The position numbers were made by a program, and so were the translations under genes. The notes under the pieces were generated by a model. The model did not search any database, was not told where the DNA came from, and saw nothing but the letters and a program-made list of their open reading frames with translations. 64,000 nt of DNA from Actinomadura sp. 7K507 (lineage in GTDB: Bacteria > Actinomycetota > Actinomycetes > Streptosporangiales > Streptosporangiaceae): contig NZ_SMKK01000007.1 of NCBI RefSeq assembly GCF_004348425.1, forward strand, positions 1 to 64,000. The letters run 5' to 3'. Below, piece by piece: positions 24,790 through 33,545 of this stretch. The stretch's first letter is position 1, and each line of letters opens with the position of its first letter.

Positions 24790-26148
24790 GTGTTCCCTGA
24801 TGTCGATGTCGCCGTCGTCGGCGCCGGCCTGGCGGGTCTGACCGCCGCCCGGGAGCTGCGCGCCGCCGGACGCAGCGTGGTCGTGTTCGAGGCGCGCGAC
24901 CGCGTCGGAGGCCGCACCTGGACCCGCCCCCTCGGGGACGGAGGCTTCCCCGACCACGGAGCGTTCCTCGACCTCGGTGGCCAGTGGATCGGCCCCGGCC
25001 AGGAACGGATCGCCGCACTCGCCGCGGACCTCGGCATCGCGACGTTCCCCACCTACGCGGAGGGCGAGACCCGGTACTCCATCGCCGGGCGCGACCGCAC
25101 CGAGATGCCCGAAGCGGACGCCGCCCTCCAGGAACTCGACCGGCTGGCCGCGTCGCTGCCCGCCGAGGAGCCCTGGACCGCCCCCGATGCCGCCGGGTGG
25201 GACGCGCAGACCCTCCAGAGCTGGCTGTCGTCCCGGGTCACCGACCCCGCATCGCGGGCGCTTCTCCGGCTGCTGACCACCGGGATCTTCACGGTGGAGC
25301 CCGACGAGCTCTCGCTGCTGCACGTGCTGGCCTACATCCGCTCCGCCGGTTCCCTCACCGCCCTGGTCCAGGACGCCCAGGAGCAGCGGTTCGCCGGCGG
25401 CGCGCAGACCGTCTCGGAGAGGATCGCCGCGGAACTCGGCCCCGAGACGGTGCGGCTCGGCCGGCCGGTCCTGGCGATCGACCAGAGCCTGCACGGCGCC
25501 GCCGTCCGGACCGGCCACAACGGGATCGGCGGCGGAGTGACGGCGCGGTGCGTCATCGTGGCGGTACCGATCGCGATCACCGATCGCATCGCCTTCTCCC
25601 CGCCGCTGCCCGTCCCCCGCGCCCAGCTCCACCAGCGCGTCGCGCCCGGAGCCACGATCAAGGCGCACGCCGTCTACGACCGCCCGTTCTGGCGGGAACA
25701 CGGTTCGAACGGACGCTCGCTCACCGACGACGGGCCGGTCTCGGTCACGTTCGACAACTCGCCGCCGTCCGGAACGCCCGGAATACTCGTCGGGTTCGTC
25801 GAGGGCAACGAGGCCCGCCGGCTCGGCGAGTTCGACGAGGATGCCCGGCGCCAGGCCGTCCTGGACTGCTTCACCGCGTCCTTCGGGCCGCAGGCCGCCG
25901 AACCCCGCGAGTACACCGAAGTCAACTGGTCCGCCGAGGAGTGGACGCGCGGGTGCTACGGGTCGAACCTTCCTCCCGGCGCCTGGACGCAGTACGGCGC
26001 GGCGCTGCGCGAGCCCTGCGGGCGCGTGCACTGGGCGGGCGCCGAGACCTCGGCGGTCTGGATGAACTACATGGAGGGCGCCGTCCGGTCCGGTGAGCGG
26101 GCCGCCGCGCAGGTCCTCGCCTCCCTGGCGCCAACGAGGAGTACGTGA
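24790..26148 (+). CDS. Flavin monoamine oxidase family protein
   Basis: A 452-residue FAD-dependent amine oxidase. The dinucleotide motif GAGLAGL is at 11-17, followed by FEARDRVGGRTW, DLGGQWIGPGQERI and the C-terminal FAD motif VHWAGAETSAVWMNYMEGAV. Cys389 in TRGCYGSNLPPG aligns with the cysteine that covalently binds FAD in mitochondrial MAO (SGGCY..FPPG), so the flavin may be covalent. It would oxidise a primary amine to an aldehyde with H2O2 and ammonia. It heads an operon with crotonase, two acyl-CoA dehydrogenases and an acyl-CoA ligase. Confidence 0.9.
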   Translation: MFPDVDVAVVGAGLAGLTAARELRAAGRSVVVFEARDRVGGRTWTRPLGDGGFPDHGAFLDLGGQWIGPGQERIAALAADLGIATFPTYAEGETRYSIAGRDRTEMPEADAALQELDRLAASLPAEEPWTAPDAAGWDAQTLQSWLSSRVTDPASRALLRLLTTGIFTVEPDELSLLHVLAYIRSAGSLTALVQDAQEQRFAGGAQTVSERIAAELGPETVRLGRPVLAIDQSLHGAAVRTGHNGIGGGVTARCVIVAVPIAITDRIAFSPPLPVPRAQLHQRVAPGATIKAHAVYDRPFWREHGSNGRSLTDDGPVSVTFDNSPPSGTPGILVGFVEGNEARRLGEFDEDARRQAVLDCFTASFGPQAAEPREYTEVNWSAEEWTRGCYGSNLPPGAWTQYGAALREPCGRVHWAGAETSAVWMNYMEGAVRSGERAAAQVLASLAPTRST

Positions 26149-27038
26149 TGAGCCGTTTCCTGACCTACACCACCGAGGACGACGGCGGGATCGCCGTCAT
26201 CTCGCTGAACCGTCCGCGCCGGCGCAACGCGCAGAACCGGGGGCTGCTGGTCGAACTGGACGAGGCGTTCCGGCGCGCCGAAGCCGACGACGCCGTCCGG
26301 GTCGTGGTGCTCCGCGGAGAGGGCGAGGCGTTCTCGTCCGGCCACGATCTCGGGTCCGCCGACGACCGCGCGGAACGCGCCCCCGGCCCCGGCCGGCATC
26401 CCACCTACGACCAGGACGGCGGCACGCGCGCGGCCGCCGAACGCCGGATGCTCCAGGAGTGGCACTACTACTTCCAGAACACCAGGCGCTGGCGCGACCT
26501 CCGGAAGATCACGATCGCCTCGGTGCATGGACCGGTGATCTCGGGCGGGCTCATGCTGATGTGGGCCTGCGACCTGATCGTCGCGGCGCGCGGCACCACG
26601 TTCGCCGACGTGGTCGGGGCGCGGCTCGGCATGTGCGGGATGGAGTACTTCGCGCACCCCTGGGAACTCGGCGCCCGCAGGACCAAGGAACTGCTCCTGA
26701 CCGGCGACTCGATCGACGCCGACGAGGCCCACCGCGCCGGCATGGTCAGCAAGGTGTTCGAGCCCGACCGCCTGGAGGCCGACACGCTGGCGTTCGCGCG
26801 CCGGCTCGCGGCCGTCCCCACCGTCACCGCGCTGCTGATCAAGGAGTCGGTGAACCAGACCCTCGACCAGCAGGGCTTCGGCAACGCGCTCGCCGCCTGC
26901 TTCAGCCTCCACTCCCTCAACCACGCGCACTGGGCCGAGGTGAACCCCGACGGGCTTCCGCTCGGCACCGAGGCCGCGGGGCTGCCCGCTTGGCGCGACG
27001 CCGGACCGCCCCGCCCGGCCCGCAAGGACGGTGCCTGA
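26148..27038 (+). CDS. Enoyl-CoA hydratase/isomerase family protein (crotonase)
   Basis: A 296-residue crotonase. The start is ATG 26148 because GAGGAG lies six bases upstream; it overlaps the amine oxidase stop as TGATG. The oxyanion-hole regions are FSSGHDLGSADD and VHGPVISGGLMLMWACDL. The two Glu of classical hydratases are not at their usual places (the first is Leu in SGGLML), while MCGMEYFAHPWELG supplies another acid. It may therefore be a variant hydratase or another crotonase-fold enzyme. The last codons lie in a 20-bp tandem duplication shared with the next gene's start. Confidence 0.88.
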   Translation: MSRFLTYTTEDDGGIAVISLNRPRRRNAQNRGLLVELDEAFRRAEADDAVRVVVLRGEGEAFSSGHDLGSADDRAERAPGPGRHPTYDQDGGTRAAAERRMLQEWHYYFQNTRRWRDLRKITIASVHGPVISGGLMLMWACDLIVAARGTTFADVVGARLGMCGMEYFAHPWELGARRTKELLLTGDSIDADEAHRAGMVSKVFEPDRLEADTLAFARRLAAVPTVTALLIKESVNQTLDQQGFGNALAACFSLHSLNHAHWAEVNPDGLPLGTEAAGLPAWRDAGPPRPARKDGA

Positions 27039-27062
27039 TGGACAAGGACGGTGCCTGATGGA
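27023..27062 (+). repeat. Perfect 20-bp tandem duplication at a gene junction
   Basis: CAAGGACGGTGCCTGATGGA occurs at 27023-27042 and again at 27043-27062. The unit holds the end of the crotonase gene (TGA 27036-27038) and an overlapping ATG. The first ATG (27038) now opens a six-codon frame, MDKDGA, that ends at TGA 27056-27058, where the ATG of the acyl-CoA dehydrogenase begins. The duplication has therefore placed a minicistron between two translationally coupled genes. Confidence 0.9.
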
Positions 27063-28293
27063 TCTGGCGAGCGCACCGCGGACCGAGGCGTTCCGGCGGG
27101 ACGTCCGCCGGTTCCTCGCCGAGCGGCTCCCGCCGGGCTGGCGCGGAATCGGCGCTCTCAGCGCGGCCGAGCGCGCCGAGTTCCGGCCGCGCTGGCGGGA
27201 GACGCTGCGCGAGCACGGCTTTCTCGGGATCGCCTGGCCGAAGGAGTACGGCGGCGCCGGCCTGCCGATGACCGAGCAGTACGCGCTCCAGGAGGAGTTC
27301 GCCGTCGCGGGGGCGCCGCTGCTGCCGCTGGCGAGCGACCCGTTCGGGTTCTCGCTGATCGGCCCGACGATCCTGCGCTGGGGCACCGAGGAGCAGAAAC
27401 GCCACTTCATCCCCCGGATCCTGTCCGGTGAGCACCGCTGGGCCCAGGGCTACTCCGAACCCGGCGCGGGCAGCGACCTGTTCGCGCTGCGGACCTCGGC
27501 GTCGCTCGTGGACGGCTCCTGGGCCGTCAACGGGCAGAAGGTCTGGCAGACCGCGGGCGACTCCGCGAACTGGATCTTCGTGCTGGCCCGCACCGAACCG
27601 GACGCCTCCAGGAGCCGAGGGCTCTCCCTTCTCCTGGTCCCCATCGACCAGCCGGGCGTGGACGTGCGTCCCATCCGCACGATGACGGGCGAGGCGGAGT
27701 TCTGCGAGGTGTTCTTCACCGGCGCGCGGACCGACGCCTCCCATATCGTCGGGCCGCGCGGCGGCGGCGCCAAGGTGGCGCTGACCCTGCTGGGCTACGA
27801 GCGCGGCGCGGCGTCGGGCGCGCTCTACGCCGGATACCGCATCGAACTGGAGCGGCTCGCCGAGCTGATCCGGGAGCGGGGACTGGACGCCGATCCTCAG
27901 ATCCGGGAGCGGTTCGCCTGGTGCTGGTCGAAGGTCGAGATCCTGCGCGTCCTCGGCCTGAAGACCCTCGCCGTCGCCGACTCCGGCGCCGCGCCGGGAC
28001 CGGAGTCGTCCATCCTCAAGCTCTACTCGGCCGAGTACCACGCCCGGGTGACCGAACTGGCGATGGACGTCCTCGGCACGGACGCCATGGTCCGTTCGGG
28101 ACCGCCCGGCGTCTCGACCGTCGGGGCCGATCCGCTCGGCTCTCCGAACAGCCCCGCCGCCTGGCAGCACGCGTTCCTCACCGCCCGCGCCGGGACGATC
28201 TACGGCGGCTCCAGCCAGATCCAGCGCACCACCCTGGGAGAGCGCGTTCTCGGGTTGCCCCGGGAACCCCGACCGGGAGGCGGGAAGGCATGA
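27058..28293 (+). CDS. Acyl-CoA dehydrogenase, larger subunit of a pair
   Basis: A 411-residue acyl-CoA dehydrogenase. I place the start at ATG 27058, in the second copy of the duplication. Family motifs include GFLGIAWPKEYGGAGLP, WAQGYSEPGAGSDLFALRT, WAVNGQKVWQTAGDSANW and the C-terminal IYGGSSQIQRTTLGERVLG. The usual MCAD catalytic Glu (YEGT) is Gly here, so the base must lie elsewhere, possibly in YERGAAS. It is followed by a smaller partner with a 4-bp overlap. Actinobacterial pairs like this often form heterotetramers. Confidence 0.9.
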   Translation: MDLASAPRTEAFRRDVRRFLAERLPPGWRGIGALSAAERAEFRPRWRETLREHGFLGIAWPKEYGGAGLPMTEQYALQEEFAVAGAPLLPLASDPFGFSLIGPTILRWGTEEQKRHFIPRILSGEHRWAQGYSEPGAGSDLFALRTSASLVDGSWAVNGQKVWQTAGDSANWIFVLARTEPDASRSRGLSLLLVPIDQPGVDVRPIRTMTGEAEFCEVFFTGARTDASHIVGPRGGGAKVALTLLGYERGAASGALYAGYRIELERLAELIRERGLDADPQIRERFAWCWSKVEILRVLGLKTLAVADSGAAPGPESSILKLYSAEYHARVTELAMDVLGTDAMVRSGPPGVSTVGADPLGSPNSPAAWQHAFLTARAGTIYGGSSQIQRTTLGERVLGLPREPRPGGGKA

Positions 28294-29408
28294 GGTTCGG
28301 ACCCGGCGAGGACCAGCTCGCCCTGCGCGACGCCGTCCGCGGCCTGCTGAGCGAGTACCCACGCGCGGCGCGCGGTGCCTACGAGGGCGACCACGGGGAC
28401 GGCCGCCGGCTCTGGGACAGGATGGTGCGCGAACTGGAACTGACGGCCGTCGGCGTCCCCGAGGAGTACGGCGGGACGGGCGCCACCTTCACCGACGTGG
28501 CCGTGGTCGCGGAGGAACTCGGGCGGGCCCTCGCGCCCGTGCCGTTCTTCTCCTCGGCGGTGCTGGCCACCCGGATTCTCCTGGAGTCGGGTGACGCCGG
28601 GGCATGGCTGCCCGCGATGGTGCGCGGCGAGAGCATCGCGACAGCGGCTCTCGTGGAGGGAACGGGCGAATGGTCGTTCGCCACGCTCGCCACCACCGCG
28701 CGGCGGGTGGACGACGGCTGGTCCCTGGCCGGGGCGAAGCACTTCGTCACCGACGCGCCCGCGGCCGACCTGTTCCTCGTGCTGGCACAGGCGCCGGAGG
28801 GGCCCACCCTCTTCGCCGTCCGTGCGGGGGACGTGACCGAACACGTCCCCCAGGACGCCGTTGACGCCACACGCCCGCTCGGCCTCGTGGTCCTTCGCGG
28901 GTCGCCGGGCGAACCGGTCGGGCCGCTCGGCGGGGCCCTCGCCGTGCTGGACCGGGCCCTGCGGGCGGCGGCGATCGCGCTCGCCTGCGAGCAGGCGGGC
29001 GGCGCGAGCCGGTGCCTGGACATGGCCGCCGGGTATGCGCGCGTCCGGGAGCAGTTCGACCGGCCGATCGGCTCGTTCCAGGCCGTCAAGCACATGCTGG
29101 CGGACGTCCTGGTGGACAACGAGTCCGCCTCCGCCGCCGCGTCCTACGCGGCCTGGGCGGTGGACAACGCGCCGGACGAGGTTCCCGCGCTGGCGAGCCT
29201 GTGCAAGGCGTTCGCCTCCGACGCCTACACCGCGGCGGCGAAGACGAACGTCCAGGTGCACGGAGGGATCGGCTTCACATGGGAACACGACGCCCACCTT
29301 CATCTGCGGCGTGCCGTATCCGGCGGCGCGTTCCTCGGCTCCCCCGGGACCCACCGGAAGCTGATGGCCGCCGCTGTCCTGGACGCACCGAGAGGAGAAC
29401 GAGGATGA
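28290..29408 (+). CDS. Acyl-CoA dehydrogenase, smaller subunit of a pair
   Basis: A 372-residue acyl-CoA dehydrogenase-fold protein whose ATG overlaps the preceding stop by 4 bp. It has the N-terminal helix bundle (GVPEEYGGTGATFTDVAVVAEELG), a shortened middle beta domain and a C-terminal VREQFDRPIGSFQAVKHMLAD and QVHGGIGFTWEHDAHLHLRR. The HGGIGFTWE segment is normal for the family. The reduced middle domain suggests it pairs with the 411-residue protein to make one flavoenzyme. Confidence 0.9.
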   Translation: MRFGPGEDQLALRDAVRGLLSEYPRAARGAYEGDHGDGRRLWDRMVRELELTAVGVPEEYGGTGATFTDVAVVAEELGRALAPVPFFSSAVLATRILLESGDAGAWLPAMVRGESIATAALVEGTGEWSFATLATTARRVDDGWSLAGAKHFVTDAPAADLFLVLAQAPEGPTLFAVRAGDVTEHVPQDAVDATRPLGLVVLRGSPGEPVGPLGGALAVLDRALRAAAIALACEQAGGASRCLDMAAGYARVREQFDRPIGSFQAVKHMLADVLVDNESASAAASYAAWAVDNAPDEVPALASLCKAFASDAYTAAAKTNVQVHGGIGFTWEHDAHLHLRRAVSGGAFLGSPGTHRKLMAAAVLDAPRGERG

Positions 29409-30934
29409 CCCTGCCCGGTCACGGCATGACGATGAGCGACCTGGTGGCGCGGCACGCGCGGACGAGCCCGGACGCGGAGGCGCTGATCGACGCCCGGTCC
29501 CGCCGCACCTACCGAGAACTGGACGAGCGCGTGAACCGCCTGGCGACCGCGCTCACCGCCCGCGGCGTGTCGCCCGGCGACCGGGTGGCGGTGCTCGGGC
29601 TGAACGGCACCGAGGTGGTGGAGTCATGGCTGGCGACCCTGCGGTCGGGCGCGATCGCGGTACCGGTGAACTTCCGGCTGGTGGCCGGCGAGATCGCGTA
29701 CGTGCTGCGCGACAGCGGCGCGAAGACCGTGATCGCCGGCGAGGCGTTCACCGGCGCGGTGCGGGAGGCGTGCGGCGCCGCGCCGTCGGTGACCTCCGTG
29801 ATCACGATCGGCGGGGACTACGAGAGCGTGCTCGCGGCGGCGCCGCCCCGTCCCGTCGAGCACGCGGTGCCGGACACCGCGCCCGCGTTCATCATGTACA
29901 CGTCCGGCACGACGGGCGCGCCGAAGGGCGCGGTGCTGACGCACCGCAACCTGCTGCTGCACGCCTTCAGCTCGATCGTCACGCAGGGCGAGGCCGACCC
30001 GTACCGGGTGTGGATGTCGGCCGCGCCGCTGTTCCACATCGCGGGCCTGTCGGGGCTGCTACCCGTGCTCATCACCGGCGGGAAGTCGATCATCCCTCCG
30101 TCCGGGGGGTTCGACCCGGCGGCGACCGTGCGGACACTCGCCGAGGAGGGCGTCACCTCCTGCTTCATGGTGCCGGCGCAGTGGCGGGCGGTGTGCGCCG
30201 TCCCCGGCTTGGGCGGGTTCGACCTGTCGCGGCTGCGGCGGCTGTCCTGGGGCGCGGCGCCGGCGTCCACCACGCTGCTGCAAACCATGATCGACACGTT
30301 TCCGGGGGCGGACGTGTGCAGCGCTTTCGGCCAGACGGAATGCAGCCCGGTCACGACGCTGCTGCGCGGCGAGGACGCCCTCCGCAAGATCGGCTCGGTC
30401 GGCACCCCCATCCTCAACGTGGAGGTCCGGGTGGTGGACGACGCGATGAACGACGTGCCGCGCGGCGACGTCGGCGAGATCGTCTACCGCAGCCCCATGG
30501 TGATGAAGGAGTACTGGAACAAGCCCGCCGAGACGGCCGAGGCGTTCCAGGGCGGCTGGTTCCACTCGGGCGACCTCGTCCGCCAGGACGAGGACGGCTA
30601 CTTCTACGTCGTGGACCGCAAGAAAGACATGATCATCTCAGGCGGGGAGAACATCTACTGCGCCGAGGTCGAGAACGCCCTCGCCGCCCATCCGCGGATC
30701 TCCGAGGTCGCGGTCGTCGGCGTCCCCCACCCGAAGTGGGGGGAGACGCCACTCGCCGTGGTGGTGCCCGCCGATCCGGCGAACCCGCCCGCCGAGGCCG
30801 ACGTCGACGCCTTCGCCCGCACCCGTCTGGCCGCCTACAAGCGGCCGCGCCACCTGCGGATCGTGGACGCCCTGCCGCGCAACCCCAGCGGCAAGGTCCT
30901 CAAGACGGCCCTCCGCGAAGAATGGAACCCGTGA
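29405..30934 (+). CDS. Acyl-CoA synthetase (AMP-forming)
   Basis: A 509-residue ANL-superfamily acyl-CoA ligase. The P-loop-like motif is MYTSGTTGAPKGAVLTH, later FGQTECSP, GWFHSGDLVRQDEDG, the hinge RKKDMIISGGENIY, and the catalytic Lys near the end (NPSGKVLK, about Lys497). It activates a carboxylic acid as CoA thioester for the dehydrogenases and hydratase encoded just upstream. The start overlaps the previous stop by 4 bp; it is the last gene of the operon. Confidence 0.93.
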   Translation: MTLPGHGMTMSDLVARHARTSPDAEALIDARSRRTYRELDERVNRLATALTARGVSPGDRVAVLGLNGTEVVESWLATLRSGAIAVPVNFRLVAGEIAYVLRDSGAKTVIAGEAFTGAVREACGAAPSVTSVITIGGDYESVLAAAPPRPVEHAVPDTAPAFIMYTSGTTGAPKGAVLTHRNLLLHAFSSIVTQGEADPYRVWMSAAPLFHIAGLSGLLPVLITGGKSIIPPSGGFDPAATVRTLAEEGVTSCFMVPAQWRAVCAVPGLGGFDLSRLRRLSWGAAPASTTLLQTMIDTFPGADVCSAFGQTECSPVTTLLRGEDALRKIGSVGTPILNVEVRVVDDAMNDVPRGDVGEIVYRSPMVMKEYWNKPAETAEAFQGGWFHSGDLVRQDEDGYFYVVDRKKDMIISGGENIYCAEVENALAAHPRISEVAVVGVPHPKWGETPLAVVVPADPANPPAEADVDAFARTRLAAYKRPRHLRIVDALPRNPSGKVLKTALREEWNP

Positions 30935-30988
30935 GGGCGCCTCCGAACCGATCGGCGGAACCTATGGCCGCAGGCCACGGCCGCTACG

Positions 30989-31876
30989 GTGAGGACCGTG
31001 GACCTGCGCCTGATCGAGTACTTCGTCGCCGTCGTCGACCACGGCGGCATCACCCGGGCGGCACAGGCGCTCTACGTCGCGCAGCCGTCGCTCTCCCAGG
31101 CGATCCGCACGCTGGAACGGCAACTCGGCGTCGACCTGTTCGAGCGCACCCCCCGCGGTCTCGTCCTGACCCCTGACGGCACGGCCTTCGCCGTCCCGGC
31201 CCGGCAGGTCCTGGCCGATCTGGCCCGCGCCGGTGCCGCGGTCCGGGACGTCGGCGACCTCCGCGCGGGACGCCTGGAGATAGCGGCACTCGCGGCCCTC
31301 GCCGTCGATCCGCTCCCGGGGCTGACCGCCGCACTGCGCACGCGGCACCCGGCCCTGCTGGTCACCGTCCTGGACTGCGACGGCCCCGCGGACGTCACGG
31401 CGCGGGTCCGCAACGGAAGCGCCGAACTCGGCCTCACCGAACTCCCCGTGGACGTCGGGACCCTCCGCACCGTCGAGTTGTGGACGCAGGAGACCGTGCT
31501 CGTCCTGCCCGCGGACCTGGCCACCGAACTGCCCGACCCTGTGCCGATGCACGTCGTCGCGGACCTGCCGGTGGTCGTGGAGTCCGGCACGCCGCCGGCC
31601 GGACGCGTCGCGGTGCAGTGCGCGCACCGGCACGCCGTCTGGGAGCTGGTCAAGCACGGCGCGGGCGTCGCGTTCCTTCCCCGGGCCTTCGCCGAGGAGT
31701 GCCTCGACGGCGTCGTGGTCCGCAGCACGGCCCCTCCGCTGCATCGCCGGATCGGGCTCCTGCATCGTGCCGGACCCCGCTCCCCCGCCGCGCGGGCCTT
31801 CCTCGACCTCGCCCGTCAGGCCCCGGCCAGCGCCACGAACGCCCTGCCCGCGGGGGACAGCGCGGCGCCGTCGTAG
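30989..31876 (+). CDS. LysR family regulator
   Basis: A 295-residue LysR-type regulator. The winged helix is at 1-62 (LRLIEYFVAVVDHGGITRAA, LYVAQPSLSQAIRTLERQLG, VDLFERTPRGLVLT). The effector domain follows. Start may be GTG 30989 or GTG 30998. Its last 61 bp overlap, in antisense, the end of another LysR gene. CCTATGGC at 30961-30968 just upstream also occurs in the palindrome at 35914-35928, so it may regulate that divergent promoter as well as itself. Confidence 0.9.
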   Translation: MRTVDLRLIEYFVAVVDHGGITRAAQALYVAQPSLSQAIRTLERQLGVDLFERTPRGLVLTPDGTAFAVPARQVLADLARAGAAVRDVGDLRAGRLEIAALAALAVDPLPGLTAALRTRHPALLVTVLDCDGPADVTARVRNGSAELGLTELPVDVGTLRTVELWTQETVLVLPADLATELPDPVPMHVVADLPVVVESGTPPAGRVAVQCAHRHAVWELVKHGAGVAFLPRAFAEECLDGVVVRSTAPPLHRRIGLLHRAGPRSPAARAFLDLARQAPASATNALPAGDSAAPS

Positions 31877-32706
31877 ACGAGCCCGTAGGGGCGGCTGATC
31901 CGGGGCTCCACCGCGCGCACCACCGCCCCGCGCGCCCGGGACGCCTCCGCCAGGGAGCGTTCCAGGAAGGTACCGCCGACGCCGGCCAGGACGAACGGCA
32001 GCCGCGCCTCCCGGCTCTGCACCACCGCCGCCACCCGTGCGCTCCGCCCGGCCGCCGTGATCGCCTGCTCGATCTCCCCCACCTGCGACCCTCCGCGCGG
32101 CACGATCACCATCGGCAGGTCGGGCAGCGCGGACAGCGGCAACGGGTCGTCCGGCGGCACCGGCCAGCCGGGCGGGAACGCCAGCCACCACTCCTGGACG
32201 CCCAACTCCAGGACGTCCAGCCCGTCGGCGCCCAGGAGGCCGGGGGCGTCCGGCAGCGGCAGGTGGCAGACGACGATCTCGCAATGCCCGTCGCGCAGCA
32301 GCGATGCGACCGCCGACTCGTCGGGCAGGTCCCCGATCCGGACCGACACCCCCGGGTAGGCGCGGCGGAATGCCGCGACGAACCGGGGCAGCGGGTCGGC
32401 GGAGAACACGGGAGTCGCGGCGATGTCCAGCCGCCCGCGGGGACGGCCCGTGGCGTCCGCGAACACGCCTTCCGCGGTGACGACGTCCCGCAGGATGCGG
32501 CGAGCCGGTCCGACGAGCGCGTGCCCGGCGGACGTGAGCACGACCCCCCTGCCGATGCGGTGGAACAGCACGGCGTCGAGTTCGCGTTCAAGCTTGCCAA
32601 GGGCCTGCGAGATCGTCGGCTGGGCGACCCCCAGTGCGGCCGCGGCCGCGTTCACTCCCTTGTTGTCGACGACCGCGAGGAAGTAGTCGATCTGGTGCAG
32701 GTCCAT
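31816..32706 (-). CDS. LysR family regulator
   Basis: A 296-residue LysR-type regulator. The N-terminal DNA-binding region is MDLHQIDYFLAVVDNKGVNA through LGVAQPTISQALGKLERELD. The effector domain includes PMVIVPRGGSQVGEIEQAI. It converges on, and overlaps by 61 bp, the LysR gene at 30989. The two share the C-terminal pattern SPAxRAFxxLA. Likely targets are the adjoining beta-oxidation genes on the minus strand. Confidence 0.9.
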   Translation of the reverse strand: MDLHQIDYFLAVVDNKGVNAAAAALGVAQPTISQALGKLERELDAVLFHRIGRGVVLTSAGHALVGPARRILRDVVTAEGVFADATGRPRGRLDIAATPVFSADPLPRFVAAFRRAYPGVSVRIGDLPDESAVASLLRDGHCEIVVCHLPLPDAPGLLGADGLDVLELGVQEWWLAFPPGWPVPPDDPLPLSALPDLPMVIVPRGGSQVGEIEQAITAAGRSARVAAVVQSREARLPFVLAGVGGTFLERSLAEASRARGAVVRAVEPRISRPYGLVYDGAALSPAGRAFVALAGA

Positions 32707-32757
32707 GCCGGAACGCTAGCCGGGCCGGTTCGCCCGGGTCGCCACCGGCCGGTGTGA

Positions 32758-33522
32758 TCAGCGGGGCGCCATGCGCAGCGCCCCGTCCAGCCGGATCGTC
32801 TCGCCGTTGAGGTAGCCGTTCTCCAGAATCTGCAGCGCCAGCGACGCGAACTCCTCGCCGTGCCCCAGCCGGGACGGCTGCGGGACGCTCGCGTGCAGCG
32901 CGGCCCGCACGTCCTCGCGCATCCGCGCCAGCAGCCGGGTGTCCATGACGCCGGGGGCGATGGTGCAGACCCGGATGGAGCGGCTCGCGAGATCCCGCGC
33001 CGCGGTGAGCGTCATCCCCACCACCCCCGCCTTGCCCGCCGTGTAGCCGAGCTGCCCGATCTGCCCCTCGTAGGCGGCCACCGACGCGGTCAGCACGATG
33101 GCGCCGCGCTCGCCGTCCGCCTCCTCCCGGCGCGCGATGCGGGCCGCGCCGAGCCGCAGCGCGTTGAACGAGCCGATCAGATTGAGCCGGACCGTCCATT
33201 CGAAGTCCTCCAGCGACCCGGGCTCGCCGTCCCGGTCGAGCAGCCGGATCTTGCGACCGGCCCCCGCGCAGTGCACGAGACCGCGGAGCCCGCCGCGCTC
33301 CTCGGCGACGTCGAGCGCCGCCGCGAACTGCTCGGCGTCGGTGACGTCGGCGGGGACGAACCGGGCCCCCTCGCCCAGCTCCGCGGCCGCGGCCGTGCCG
33401 CCCGAGTCCGGCAGATCGATGATCGTCACCGTGCCGCCGGCCGCGGCCAGCTCCCGGGCCGTGGCGAGCCCGAGACCGCGGGCCCCTCCGGAGACGGCGA
33501 TGGAGGCGCCTTCCAAACGCAT
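32758..33522 (-). CDS. SDR, probable 3-hydroxyacyl-CoA dehydrogenase (HSD10-like)
   Basis: A 254-residue SDR starting at ATG 33522 behind GAAGGG. The cofactor motif is slightly unusual (SGGARGLG at 11-18). Catalytic Ser147, Tyr160 and Lys164 (YTAGK) are present. The pattern VHCAGAGRKIRLLDRDG, RGAIVLTASVAAYEGQIGQ and IAPGVMDTRLLA is that of type II 3-hydroxyacyl-CoA/17-beta-hydroxysteroid dehydrogenases. With a thiolase and an acyl-CoA dehydrogenase in the same operon it most likely oxidises a 3-hydroxyacyl-CoA. Confidence 0.88.
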   Translation of the reverse strand: MRLEGASIAVSGGARGLGLATARELAAAGGTVTIIDLPDSGGTAAAAELGEGARFVPADVTDAEQFAAALDVAEERGGLRGLVHCAGAGRKIRLLDRDGEPGSLEDFEWTVRLNLIGSFNALRLGAARIARREEADGERGAIVLTASVAAYEGQIGQLGYTAGKAGVVGMTLTAARDLASRSIRVCTIAPGVMDTRLLARMREDVRAALHASVPQPSRLGHGEEFASLALQILENGYLNGETIRLDGALRMAPR

Positions 33523-33545
33523 GTGCTGCCCTTCGTCCAGGCCGC

